The notes beneath the pieces are model-generated. The model was not told the origin of the DNA. It ran no database searches and saw nothing but the letters and a program-made list of their open reading frames with translations. Made by a program: the position numbers and the translations under genes. Shown piece by piece: positions 1 through 5,469 of a DNA stretch of 8,290 bases (position 1 is its first letter; every line of letters starts with the position of its first letter). The DNA comes from Oscillospiraceae bacterium (GTDB lineage Bacteria > Bacillota > Clostridia > Oscillospirales > Oscillospiraceae): NCBI GenBank assembly GCA_031280855.1, contig JAITGH010000005.1, positions 1 to 8,290 on the forward strand. The letters run 5' to 3'.

Positions 1-7
1 ATGATGC

Positions 8-36
8 TTGACAATTCTAGCGGCGCATGGTACAAT
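8..36 (+). promoter_or_regulatory. Strong sigma-A promoter of the flavin-reductase pseudogene
   Basis: A perfect TTGACA -35 box (8-13) is followed by exactly 17 bp and a TACAAT -10 box (31-36), one mismatch from consensus. The predicted transcription start is near 43, giving a leader of about 19 nt. That leader carries AAGAGGA (48-54), 7 nt before the ATG at 62. The promoter and ribosome site look fully functional even though the gene behind them is broken. Confidence 0.85.
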
Positions 37-61
37 AGAACCTGATTAAGAGGATACCGCT

Positions 62-476
62 ATGATGATAGACCTATCGAAGCTCGAGTCACGGCACACT
101 CACGACCTGCTGAGCAGCAGCATGGATCCCGCGCCCGATTGCGTGGGTATCGACGATCAGCGCGGACGGAACGCCGAACCTCGCGCCGTTCAGCTTCTTC
201 ACGGGAGTGTCGTGGAACCCGCCGCTGATCGCGTTTTCGCCGGTCAACCGCGCCGACGGCACCGTCAAGGAAACCGTGCGCAACATCGGGGAGGTACCGG
301 AGTTCATAGTGCACATCGTGTTGGCGGAACTGCTAACGCCGATGGAGCAATCAGCGAAGCCGCCGCCCGTCGGAGCCGACGCTCAAATCGAGGGTATAAC
401 GCTAGCCGCTGCCGAAACGGTCAGGCCGCTGCGAATTCGAGAGGCGATATCCGCTATTTTACGATTGGAGATGTAA
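62..476 (+). pseudogene. Flavin reductase-like FMN-binding split-barrel protein, frameshifted and C-terminally truncated
   Basis: Joining two frames gives a recognisable flavin reductase-like (FMN-binding split barrel) protein, a family that binds FMN and reduces flavins with NAD(P)H. The first frame (62 to about 124) reads MMIDLSKLESRHTHDLLSSS. A second frame, entered at about 126, reads PRPIAWVSTISADGT, then NLAPFSFFTGVSWNPPL and a stretch like DGTVKETVRNI, which are the family's flavin-pocket motifs. The switch needs one extra base, most simply a G at 124-125 (ATGGATC for ATGATC). The second frame stops at 476 after about 138 residues in total, where the family usually runs to about 190-210 and would continue with an ECRL-like strand. 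A stretch at about 444-496 in the first frame (RYFTIGDVIESETN) faintly resembles the later IGEV strand, so an internal deletion plus a second shift is possible. The family call is firm. Whether the shift is biological decay or an assembly error cannot be told here, but the short C-terminus favours decay. Confidence 0.8.
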
Positions 477-573
477 TCGAGAGCGAAACGAACTAAAAAA
501 AGCTCCGCGCCTAAAACACTTTACCGTGCTCAAACGTCTTATTGGCAGAGTTTCGCGGAGAGGGTGTTTCACA

Positions 574-606
574 ATGAGCAAAGCTCGATACACAAATATT
601 TATTAA
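574..606 (+). CDS. Possible 10-residue leader ORF upstream of the pRiA4b-like gene
   Basis: ATG at 574 opens MSKARYTNIY, stopping at 604-606. A purine-rich GGAGAGGG (557-564) lies 9 nt upstream, and the stop falls just before the next gene's ribosome site (AGAGGAGA, around 609-616). It could be a short translated leader or chance. There is no conservation evidence and no attenuator hairpin is obvious. Confidence 0.15.
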   Translation: MSKARYTNIY

Positions 607-622
607 CAGAGGAGACATAACA

Positions 623-1252
623 ATGGCGGCTTCAAACGGAAACTGCTTTGTCTGCGGTGAAACTACAGGCAAAATCGCGATGAAAAACCACATCATCAAG
701 AAGCACGGTAACGGCGACGAGGAGTGCTGCCTTATCAAAGCTGAGGGCGCGTACGACAAAAACTACTGGCTGCTGTTTTCTGTGCCGCTTGACGCGCCGA
801 TGTCATCGGTCGACAAGTTTTTGCGCCGGATTTGGTGCGAGTGCTGCGGTCACTTGAGCGCGTTTCGGTACGGAGGCAGAGAATTCGGAAAAACTCGTAA
901 GGTATCCGCGCTTGAGATCGGTTCTACGCTGTACTATGAGTACGATTTCGGCTCAACGACCGAGATTCTGCTGACAGTAGTTGACAAAATCTCGAGACCA
1001 AAGCAGCGTGAAAAGGTTCAACTGCTTGCTCGTAATGTTCCGCTCGCCGATATCTGTGATAACTGCGGTAAACCCGCTGCGTATGTCGATGCATGGGAGA
1101 GGGAGCTGCTGTGTGCCGAGTGCGCTGCTAAAGTGGACGAGGACGCGCTGCTTCCGGTCGTAAACTCTCCGCGCTGCGGCGAGTGCGCGTACGACGGAGA
1201 GCAGGATATCTGGACGTTTGACGTAAGCCGCCTGAAGCAATTGCAAGATTGA
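623..1252 (+). CDS. Cysteine-rich plasmid pRiA4b ORF-3-like family protein
   Basis: This 209-residue soluble protein begins at an ATG preceded by a good AGAGGAGA ribosome site. Its core is YWLLFSVPLD (48-57), a helix rich in the SVDKFLRRIWCECCGH type (61-77), and LYYEYDFGSTTEILL (103-117). The YEYDFGSTT strand and the preceding helix resemble the pRiA4b ORF-3 / IS1096 passenger fold, whose biochemical role is not known. It adds many metal-ligand candidates: C8-x2-C11 with H23 and H28 at the N-terminus, C72/C74/C75/H77 in the middle, C145-x2-C148 with C164-x2-C167, and C185-x2-C188. The C145-C167 set looks like a zinc ribbon. There is no signal peptide or membrane segment. The flanks are single-gene leaders rather than an operon, typical of an accessory gene. 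The family call is moderately confident and the function is unknown; zinc binding is inferred from spacing only. Confidence 0.8.
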   Translation: MAASNGNCFVCGETTGKIAMKNHIIKKHGNGDEECCLIKAEGAYDKNYWLLFSVPLDAPMSSVDKFLRRIWCECCGHLSAFRYGGREFGKTRKVSALEIGSTLYYEYDFGSTTEILLTVVDKISRPKQREKVQLLARNVPLADICDNCGKPAAYVDAWERELLCAECAAKVDEDALLPVVNSPRCGECAYDGEQDIWTFDVSRLKQLQD

Positions 1253-1278
1253 GCCAATTAGCAGAGAGGGAAGCACAT

Positions 1279-1323
1279 ATGTTCCTCGAACTCCTGCAAA
1301 AAGTGAGAGATTCGCTGAAATAG
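1279..1323 (+). CDS. Possible 14-residue ORF or remnant gene start
   Basis: ATG at 1279 reads MFLELLQKVRDSLK and stops at TAG 1321-1323. AGAGAGGG lies upstream with normal spacing. The peptide is amphipathic-looking and could be a short leader or the stub of a decayed gene. Nothing downstream in the frame continues it. Weakly supported. Confidence 0.15.
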   Translation: MFLELLQKVRDSLK

Positions 1324-1362
1324 TGATTTTGTTTGCGCATATCAACAACATATTATTGTCAG

Positions 1363-1383
1363 CTAATTATAAAAACTAATTAT
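1363..1383 (+). repeat. Two direct CTAATTAT octamers in the esterase leader
   Basis: CTAATTAT occurs at 1363-1370 and again at 1376-1383, separated by AAAAA, giving a 13-bp period. The pair sits just downstream of TTGTCA (1356-1361) and 6 bp before the AGGAGGCG ribosome site of the esterase. It overlaps where a promoter -10 would be expected, so it could be an operator, or only an AT-rich promoter region. Confidence 0.3.
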
Positions 1384-1403
1384 CATATAGGAGGCGCAAT
1401 CAA

Positions 1404-2327
1404 ATGGAAAACCTGAAACTAATTGCACCGTACCCGATGTTCGGACCGGGTGCGGAAAACTTTCCCGCGTCGGACGAATCGCCCGACGGTATGCAATCCG
1501 TCGAGTGGCACGACCGTCAAGGCGGTGTGATGATTGACGTGAAGCCGAACATTGTGTACCAGTCGCTTAGTGGCGAAGACCAGCACATTCAGCTGTTTAC
1601 GCCGATGTCGCTGTTCGCAATGCCGGGCGCACCGGCACCGAAGTACCCGCTGCTCGTGTATGTTCCGGGCAGCGCGTGGCACCGTCAGAACGTATGGATG
1701 GGCTTGGACAAGGCTCAATACTTTGCGGCGCATGGCTTCGCGTTCGCAATCGTGGAGTACCGCCCAACCGAAATCGGCGGCACGTTCCCCGCACAGCGCG
1801 ATGACGCTATCGCCGCAATCGAGTTCTTGAAAGCTCACGCTGCCGAGTACGGCATTGATGCTGACAATGTTGCGGTTTGGGGCGACAGCAGCGGCGGTCA
1901 CACCTCCGTGTGGGTGGGAATTCATGCGCCGCAACTCGTGAAGTGCGTTGTGGACTGGTTCGGACCAAGCGACATCGACAAAATGAACTACTACCCGAGC
2001 GGCATGGACCATCACGGCGCGGACAGTCCCGAGGGTTTCCTGCTTGGCAAGGTCAACGTGTTGGAGAATCCGGAACTGGCTCAAGTGGCGAACCCGATTA
2101 ACGCAATCTCCGCAGACAAACCCGTTCCGCCAATGTTGATTATGCACGGCGACAAGGATAACGTTGTACCGTTCAATCAGAGCGTGCGGCTGTACGACGC
2201 GCTCAAAGCGAACGGCAAGGACGCGACGCTGTACAAGCTATTGGGCGGAGGTCACGGCAGCGGCGGTTTTGTTAGCGACGATGCGCTTGCGCTCGTTTCT
2301 GAATTCGTAGGAAAATATCTAAAATAA
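1404..2327 (+). CDS. Alpha/beta-hydrolase esterase (BD-FAE / carboxylesterase-lipase-like)
   Basis: This 307-residue serine hydrolase probably cleaves ester bonds of small acyl or feruloyl/acetyl substrates; the substrate is not determinable here. The start is fixed by AGGAGGCG ending 7-8 nt before ATG 1404. The fold is seen as YPLLVYVPGSAWH (81-93, strand beta-3 and oxyanion turn), a cap-like FAAHGFAFAIVEYRP segment (107-121), and the nucleophile elbow GDSSGGH (160-166) with Ser162 in G-x-S-x-G. MHGDKDNVVP (247-256) gives catalytic Asp252 and GGGHGSGG (281-288) gives His284, so the triad is complete. The usual HGGG oxyanion motif of the hormone-sensitive-lipase class is replaced by VPGSAWH, as in BD-FAE-like (bifunctional feruloyl/acetylxylan esterase) families. 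There is no signal peptide, so a cytoplasmic location is likely. It is monocistronic by spacing. No polysaccharide-degradation genes lie near it. Confidence 0.9.
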   Translation: MENLKLIAPYPMFGPGAENFPASDESPDGMQSVEWHDRQGGVMIDVKPNIVYQSLSGEDQHIQLFTPMSLFAMPGAPAPKYPLLVYVPGSAWHRQNVWMGLDKAQYFAAHGFAFAIVEYRPTEIGGTFPAQRDDAIAAIEFLKAHAAEYGIDADNVAVWGDSSGGHTSVWVGIHAPQLVKCVVDWFGPSDIDKMNYYPSGMDHHGADSPEGFLLGKVNVLENPELAQVANPINAISADKPVPPMLIMHGDKDNVVPFNQSVRLYDALKANGKDATLYKLLGGGHGSGGFVSDDALALVSEFVGKYLK

Positions 2328-2338
2328 TGGTGATAGCC

Positions 2339-2489
2339 ACAGGGCAAAAGCATTTACTTTTTTTATGGCTCTAGGGACGATTAGAGGGTCACAAATTTTA
2401 TGAAAACTCATTTTCAGGGTTTCTATCGTCTCCAGAATGGCACTCTTTTGCTGTTGGGACACAAGAAAAAGTAAATGCTGTCGCCGTGT
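2339..2489. repeat. 151-bp imperfect palindrome, MITE-like or structured RNA element
   Basis: The outer arms 2339-2362 and 2466-2489 pair at 21 of 24 positions, including 14 perfect base pairs (AGCATTTACTTTTT at 2349-2362 against 2466-2479). A second nested stem joins about 2370-2385 to 2421-2436 around a GACGAT/ATCGTC core. A terminal hairpin, TGAAAA-CTCA-TTTTCA, lies at 2401-2416. All stems nest, so the whole interval can fold as one long hairpin. It has no coding potential. Long terminal inverted repeats with a short non-coding interior suit a miniature inverted-repeat transposable element. I find no convincing target-site duplication. A structured RNA or a transcription barrier is the alternative. 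Confidence 0.6.
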
Positions 2490-2507
2490 AACTTCGCAAA
2501 AAAACAC

Positions 2508-2536
2508 TTGACAAACGGGCAAAAGTGTGGTATAAT
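2508..2536 (+). promoter_or_regulatory. Perfect consensus sigma-A promoter of the ATPase/oxidoreductase region
   Basis: TTGACA (2508-2513), a 17-bp spacer and TATAAT (2531-2536) match the consensus at all 12 positions. Transcription should begin at about 2542-2544. The first in-frame ATG of the ATPase is at 2544, so the transcript appears leaderless or nearly so. The -35 box starts 19 bp after the right arm of the palindrome. Confidence 0.9.
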
Positions 2537-2543
2537 AGAGAGT

Positions 2544-3212
2544 ATGGAGTTTCCGCCTTTTGTAATCATATGCGGGCACTACGGTTGCGGCAAGACGAAT
2601 CTTTCGCTGAACATCGCCATTGCGCAGGCGAGGCTCGGCAAGAACGTCACGCTGGTCGACCTCGACGTCGTCAACCCGTACTTCCGATCTTCCGACCATT
2701 CGCGGTTGCTGGAGATCTATAACATACGCCTGATCGCGCCGAAATCCGCCGGCGGCAACCTTGACGCGCCCGCGCTTCCGCCGGAGATACTCGCGGTCTT
2801 CGACGCGCCGGACGACTCTTCTGACTTCACGATCATCGACGCGGGGGGCGACCCCGTCGGCGCGACCGTTCTGGGAAGATTCTCTAACCGTATCATCAAA
2901 AAGGGTTACGAGATGCTTTACGTCGTGAACCGCTATCGCCCGGAGACCGCCGACGCTCAAACCGCCGCCGCGCTATTGCCGGAGATTGAGGCCGCCTCGC
3001 ACCTTTGTGCGACCGGCGTCGTCAATAACTCGCACCTTATGGGCGAGACGACGCGAGAGACCGTCGTAGCCTCTATGCGCTTCGCCCGCGAAACCGCAGC
3101 GCGGCTCGAGCTGCCGCTTAAGATGGTCGCCGTCCCGCGTGAACTTGCCGCGCAGTTCTCACAGCGTGACGCGTTCCCAATCGACGTGTACGTCAAGACT
3201 CCGTGGGCTTGA
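2544..3212 (+). CDS. P-loop ATPase of the CbiA/MinD-like (SIMIBI) superfamily next to the oxidoreductase genes
   Basis: From ATG 2544 this is a 222-residue soluble nucleotide-binding protein. Walker A is GHYGCGKT (11-18). VDLDVVNPYFRS (38-49) fits the switch/A' region, where ParA/MinD/CbiA proteins carry a conserved Asp. FTIIDAGGDPVG (95-106) is Walker B. VVNRYRP (127-133) and TGVVNNSHL (157-165) are later core strands. The signature lysine of the deviant Walker A (KGGxGKT) is replaced by His12, so it is not a standard MinD/ParA. ATG 2544 is preferred over an upstream in-frame ATG at 2475 because 2475 lies before the promoter and inside the palindrome, and the P-loop belongs near the N-terminus. 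There is no Shine-Dalgarno site. Genes of this kind are known beside 2-oxoacid:ferredoxin oxidoreductase genes in Clostridia, but their role is not established. Iron-sulfur assembly, regulation or chaperone work is guesswork. Database names such as ParA family or cobyrinic acid a,c-diamide synthase are superfamily labels only. Confidence 0.88.
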   Translation: MEFPPFVIICGHYGCGKTNLSLNIAIAQARLGKNVTLVDLDVVNPYFRSSDHSRLLEIYNIRLIAPKSAGGNLDAPALPPEILAVFDAPDDSSDFTIIDAGGDPVGATVLGRFSNRIIKKGYEMLYVVNRYRPETADAQTAAALLPEIEAASHLCATGVVNNSHLMGETTRETVVASMRFARETAARLELPLKMVAVPRELAAQFSQRDAFPIDVYVKTPWA

Positions 3213-3408
3213 CAATGGTAATGTCATAAATTTGTGTATTACTTCGTCTGCCTCCCTTGCTGCTTTTTCACGCCTCACATATGCAACGGTGGAGCAGTGC
3301 AAAACATACAGCTGCGGGCGTTATCCTCGTACTGCAACAAATTTCTGACAATACCTTGACCAGAAGTATCGGTGCGCGGCACTGACTTTACCGTTAAGAG
3401 GAATAAAT
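3213..3408. other. 196-bp intergenic gap before the ferredoxin gene
   Basis: No gene is supported here. A TTGACA (3209-3214) overlaps the ATPase stop, but nothing good stands at -10 spacing. CTGACA (3345-3350) and TTGACC (3356-3361) are similarly unpaired. On the minus strand two short stop-free stretches (about 3353-3274, reading LLQYEDNARSCMFCTAPPLH in part, and about 3273-3210, reading VRREKAAREADEVIHKFM in part) lie in neighbouring frames and could be a decayed coding remnant. I do not recognise them. There is no clear terminator, so read-through from the ATPase promoter is possible. Confidence 0.4.
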
Positions 3409-3615
3409 ATGCCTAGAATTACGATTAATGAAGACCTTTGCAAGGGCTGCGAGCTATGCGCCGCCGCGTGTCCGAAGAAGATCATCGCGCTCGACCCGCT
3501 GCGCTTGAACGCGAAGGGCTACCATCCGGCGGGAGTGACCGATCCGAGCGCGTGTGTCGGCTGCGCGTTCTGCGCGACGATGTGTCCCGACTGTGTGATT
3601 ACCGTAGAACGGTAG
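3409..3615 (+). CDS. 2x[4Fe-4S] ferredoxin, delta subunit of 2-oxoacid:ferredoxin oxidoreductase
   Basis: This 68-residue protein has two bacterial ferredoxin motifs. The first is C11-x2-C14-x2-C17-x3-C21-P, the second C49-x2-C52-x2-C55-x3-C59-P. Each set can hold one [4Fe-4S] cluster, with Cys21 and Cys59 likely completing the partner cluster as in 2[4Fe-4S] ferredoxins. A linker (about 27-45) separates them. The size fits the small delta/VorC-type subunit that relays electrons from the catalytic core to free ferredoxin. AAGAGGA (3396-3402) lies 6 nt before the ATG. It is first of four adjacent oxidoreductase genes and is followed after 38 bp by the alpha subunit. It acts in the cytoplasm. 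It could also act as a free ferredoxin, but its position favours a bound subunit. Confidence 0.93.
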   Translation: MPRITINEDLCKGCELCAAACPKKIIALDPLRLNAKGYHPAGVTDPSACVGCAFCATMCPDCVITVER

Positions 3616-3638
3616 AATTGGCTGTATTTTTACGAACG

Positions 3639-3644
3639 AAAGGA
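3639..3644 (+). promoter_or_regulatory. Ribosome binding site fixing the VorB start
   Basis: AAAGGA lies 9 nt before ATG 3654. The open frame extends far upstream through the ferredoxin gene, but that extension is a shadow of the ferredoxin frame. This site together with the conserved N-terminus (ADKVLMKGNEALAEAAI) puts the start at 3654. Confidence 0.75.
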
Positions 3645-3653
3645 ATCCGGAGC

Positions 3654-4712
3654 ATGGCTGATAAAGTACTTATGAAAGGCAACGAGGCACTTGCCGAGGC
3701 CGCGATTCTCGCGGGGTGCAGGCACTTCTTCGGTTACCCGATTACGCCTCAAACGGAGCTTGCCGCCTATATGGCGAAGAAGATGCCAAAACTTGGCGGC
3801 ACCTACCTGCAAGCGGAGTCGGAGATCGCCGCGATCAATATGGTGCTCGGCGCGTCAAGCGCGGGAGTGCGCGTAATGACGAGCTCCAGCTCACCCGGGA
3901 TCAGCCTCAAAAGTGAGGGCATCAGCTACATGGCGGGTTCCGACCTGCCCGCGCTGATCGTGAACGTACAGCGCGGAGGTCCCGGGCTTGGAGGTATCCA
4001 GCCGGGTCAAGCCGACTACTGGCAAGCCACGAAGGCGCCCGGGCACGGAGATTTCCACCTCATCGTCTTCGCACCCTCAACGGTGCAGGAGATGGTCGAC
4101 CTCGTTTACAAGGCGTTCGAGCTTGGCGACAAGTTCCGCACGCCTGTGATGATACTCGCCGACGGTATGCTCGGGCAAATGATGGAGCCCGTGACGCTGC
4201 CGAGCGCGCTCACCGCCGTACCTGACGAGAAGCCCTGGGCGGCAAGCGGTCACGCCAATAAACGCAAGAAGAACATCATTAACTCTCTCTACCTCGATCC
4301 GAACCTGCTGGAGAAGACGATCCTCGAGCGCCGCAAACGCTACGACCAAATCACCGCAGAGGAACAGCGGTGCGAGGAAGTGCAGTGCGAGGACGCGGAG
4401 ATCGTCGTCGTCGCGTACGGCGCGTCCGCGAGAGTCAGCCGCAGCGCGGTCAATCAGGCGCGTGCGGAGGGCATCAAGGCGGGACTCCTGCGCCCGATTA
4501 CGCTGTGGCCATTCCCAACCGACGCGATTGCAAGGCTCGCCAAATCGGCGGCCGCGTTTCTAACGGTCGAGATGAGCATGGGGCAGATGGTCGACGATGT
4601 CAGGCTCGCCGTTAACGGAGCGCGACCCGTAGCGTTCTACGGACGCACCGGCGGCGTGATCCCTACTCCCGCAGAGGTTCTCACCGCGATGAAGTCGCTG
4701 ATTGGAGGTTGA
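3654..4712 (+). CDS. vorB: 2-oxoacid:ferredoxin oxidoreductase alpha subunit, VorB type (3-methyl-2-oxobutanoate dehydrogenase)
   Basis: At 352 residues this has the length usual for VorB. It is the pyrimidine-binding/alpha part of an enzyme that turns a 2-oxoacid plus CoA and oxidised ferredoxin into acyl-CoA, CO2 and reduced ferredoxin. KGNEALAEAAILAGCRHFFGYPITPQTEL (about 8-36, quoted in two parts: KGNEALAEAAI and FFGYPITPQTEL) is the domain I signature. AESEIAAINMVLGAS (54-68) carries the Glu expected to contact the TPP aminopyrimidine. NVQRGGPGLGG (104-114) follows. The transketolase C-terminal-like domain II begins near 245 (CEDAEIVVVAYGASAR) and ends with GRTGG (330-334). Ferredoxin lies 38 bp upstream, and the beta subunit starts 1 bp after the stop. 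VorB naming implies branched-chain 2-oxoacids such as 2-oxoisovalerate, but KorA-type 2-oxoglutarate use cannot be excluded from sequence alone. Confidence 0.93.
   Translation: MADKVLMKGNEALAEAAILAGCRHFFGYPITPQTELAAYMAKKMPKLGGTYLQAESEIAAINMVLGASSAGVRVMTSSSSPGISLKSEGISYMAGSDLPALIVNVQRGGPGLGGIQPGQADYWQATKAPGHGDFHLIVFAPSTVQEMVDLVYKAFELGDKFRTPVMILADGMLGQMMEPVTLPSALTAVPDEKPWAASGHANKRKKNIINSLYLDPNLLEKTILERRKRYDQITAEEQRCEEVQCEDAEIVVVAYGASARVSRSAVNQARAEGIKAGLLRPITLWPFPTDAIARLAKSAAAFLTVEMSMGQMVDDVRLAVNGARPVAFYGRTGGVIPTPAEVLTAMKSLIGG
4704..4708 (+). promoter_or_regulatory. GGAGG ribosome site deciding the beta-subunit start
   Basis: GGAGG sits inside the last codons of vorB, 5 nt before ATG 4714. An in-frame TTG at 4702 overlaps this site and would leave it unused, so ATG 4714 is the start and translation is probably coupled to vorB. 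Confidence 0.8.
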
Positions 4713-4713
4713 C

Positions 4714-5469
4714 ATGGCAATCGTATTTCAGAAGCCGAAAGCGTTAACGGACGACGTGTTCCACTACTGTCCCGGCTGTACTCACGGGATTATACACCGC
4801 CTAATCGCGGAGACAATTGACGAGCTTGAGATTGAGGGTCGCACGGTCGGAATCGCGCCCGTCGGCTGCGCGGTGCTCGCGTACAACTATTTCGCGTGTG
4901 ACATGGTGGAGGCGGCGCACGGGCGCGCTCCTGCCGTCGCGACCGGGATTAAGCGTGCGCGTCCGGATAACATCGTGTTCACATATCAGGGCGACGGCGA
5001 CCTTGCGGCGATCGGCATGGCGGAGACCGTGCACGCCGCGACTCGCGGTGAGAACATCACGGTAATCTTCGTTAACAACGCGATCTACGGCATGACGGGC
5101 GGGCAGATGGCGCCCACCAGTCTTCCCGGTCAGGTTACGCAGACCTCGCCTTACGGGCGCGATACCGAATCCGCAGGTTTCCCGATCCGCGTGTGCGAGC
5201 TGCTCTCGACCCTCGACGGAGTCGCGCTCGCTCAACGCGTTACCGTCGACACCGTCAAGAACGTTCGCGCCGCGAAGAAAGCGATTCGGCGCGCATTTGA
5301 GAACCAGGTGAACAAGCGCGGGTACTCGATCGTGGAGGTGCTCTCAAGCTGTCCGACGAACTGGGGGCTGGAGCCAAACGACGCGCTTGAGTGGCTTCGC
5401 GACAACATGGTGCCGTACTACCCGATCGGCGTGTACAAGGATCTCTATCCGGAGGAGGGGCAGACATGA
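4714..5469 (+). CDS. 2-oxoacid:ferredoxin oxidoreductase beta subunit, TPP-binding (KorB/VorA-type)
   Basis: This 251-residue protein is the catalytic TPP/Mg and [4Fe-4S] subunit. YCPGCTHG (18-25) gives Cys19 and Cys22, VGCAV has Cys52, and SSCPTNWG (211-218) gives Cys213. These are the four cysteines expected to hold the cluster next to TPP. The TPP motif starts at GDGDLAAIG (93-101) and ends at VNN (120-122), with the normal spacing. AAHGRAPAVATGIKRA (67-82) is also typical of the family. The stop overlaps the next start in an ATGA (5466-5469), so alpha, beta and gamma are translationally linked. In methanogen Vor the beta and gamma parts can be one chain; here they are separate. It acts in the cytoplasm. 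Substrate specificity is not visible. Confidence 0.93.
   Translation: MAIVFQKPKALTDDVFHYCPGCTHGIIHRLIAETIDELEIEGRTVGIAPVGCAVLAYNYFACDMVEAAHGRAPAVATGIKRARPDNIVFTYQGDGDLAAIGMAETVHAATRGENITVIFVNNAIYGMTGGQMAPTSLPGQVTQTSPYGRDTESAGFPIRVCELLSTLDGVALAQRVTVDTVKNVRAAKKAIRRAFENQVNKRGYSIVEVLSSCPTNWGLEPNDALEWLRDNMVPYYPIGVYKDLYPEEGQT

Noticed and set aside
89..316. Minus-strand frames opposite the flavin-reductase relic
   Set aside because: The split-barrel motifs are on the plus strand behind a strong promoter. The antisense frames only mirror them.
477..622. Integron attC-like site between the accessory genes
   Set aside because: The inverted segments lack paired core sites of the GTTRRRY/RYYYAAC type, and no integrase or further cassettes are present.
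1419..2147. Long minus-strand open frame antisense to the esterase
   Set aside because: The plus strand has a complete catalytic triad and a ribosome site. The minus frame is His/Arg/Val-rich with no recognisable motif, typical of a shadow.
2340..2364. Run of seven T at 2358-2364 as an intrinsic terminator for the esterase
   Set aside because: No GC-rich hairpin stands directly before the T-run. The sequence is better explained as part of the long palindrome arm.
2342..2525. GGGCAAAAG at 2342-2350 and 2517-2525 as a target-site duplication
   Set aside because: The left copy lies within the inverted-repeat arm and the right one within the promoter spacer. The interval between them has no matching terminal repeats, so chance is more likely.
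2475..2543. Upstream ATG at 2475 as the ATPase start (23 extra residues)
   Set aside because: It lies inside the palindrome arm and before the consensus promoter, and it has no ribosome site. The P-loop would sit unusually far from the N-terminus.
3209..3240. TTGACA at 3209-3214 as a promoter for the ferredoxin operon
   Set aside because: At 16-18 bp spacing the bases (TTGTGT and neighbours) do not resemble a -10 box.
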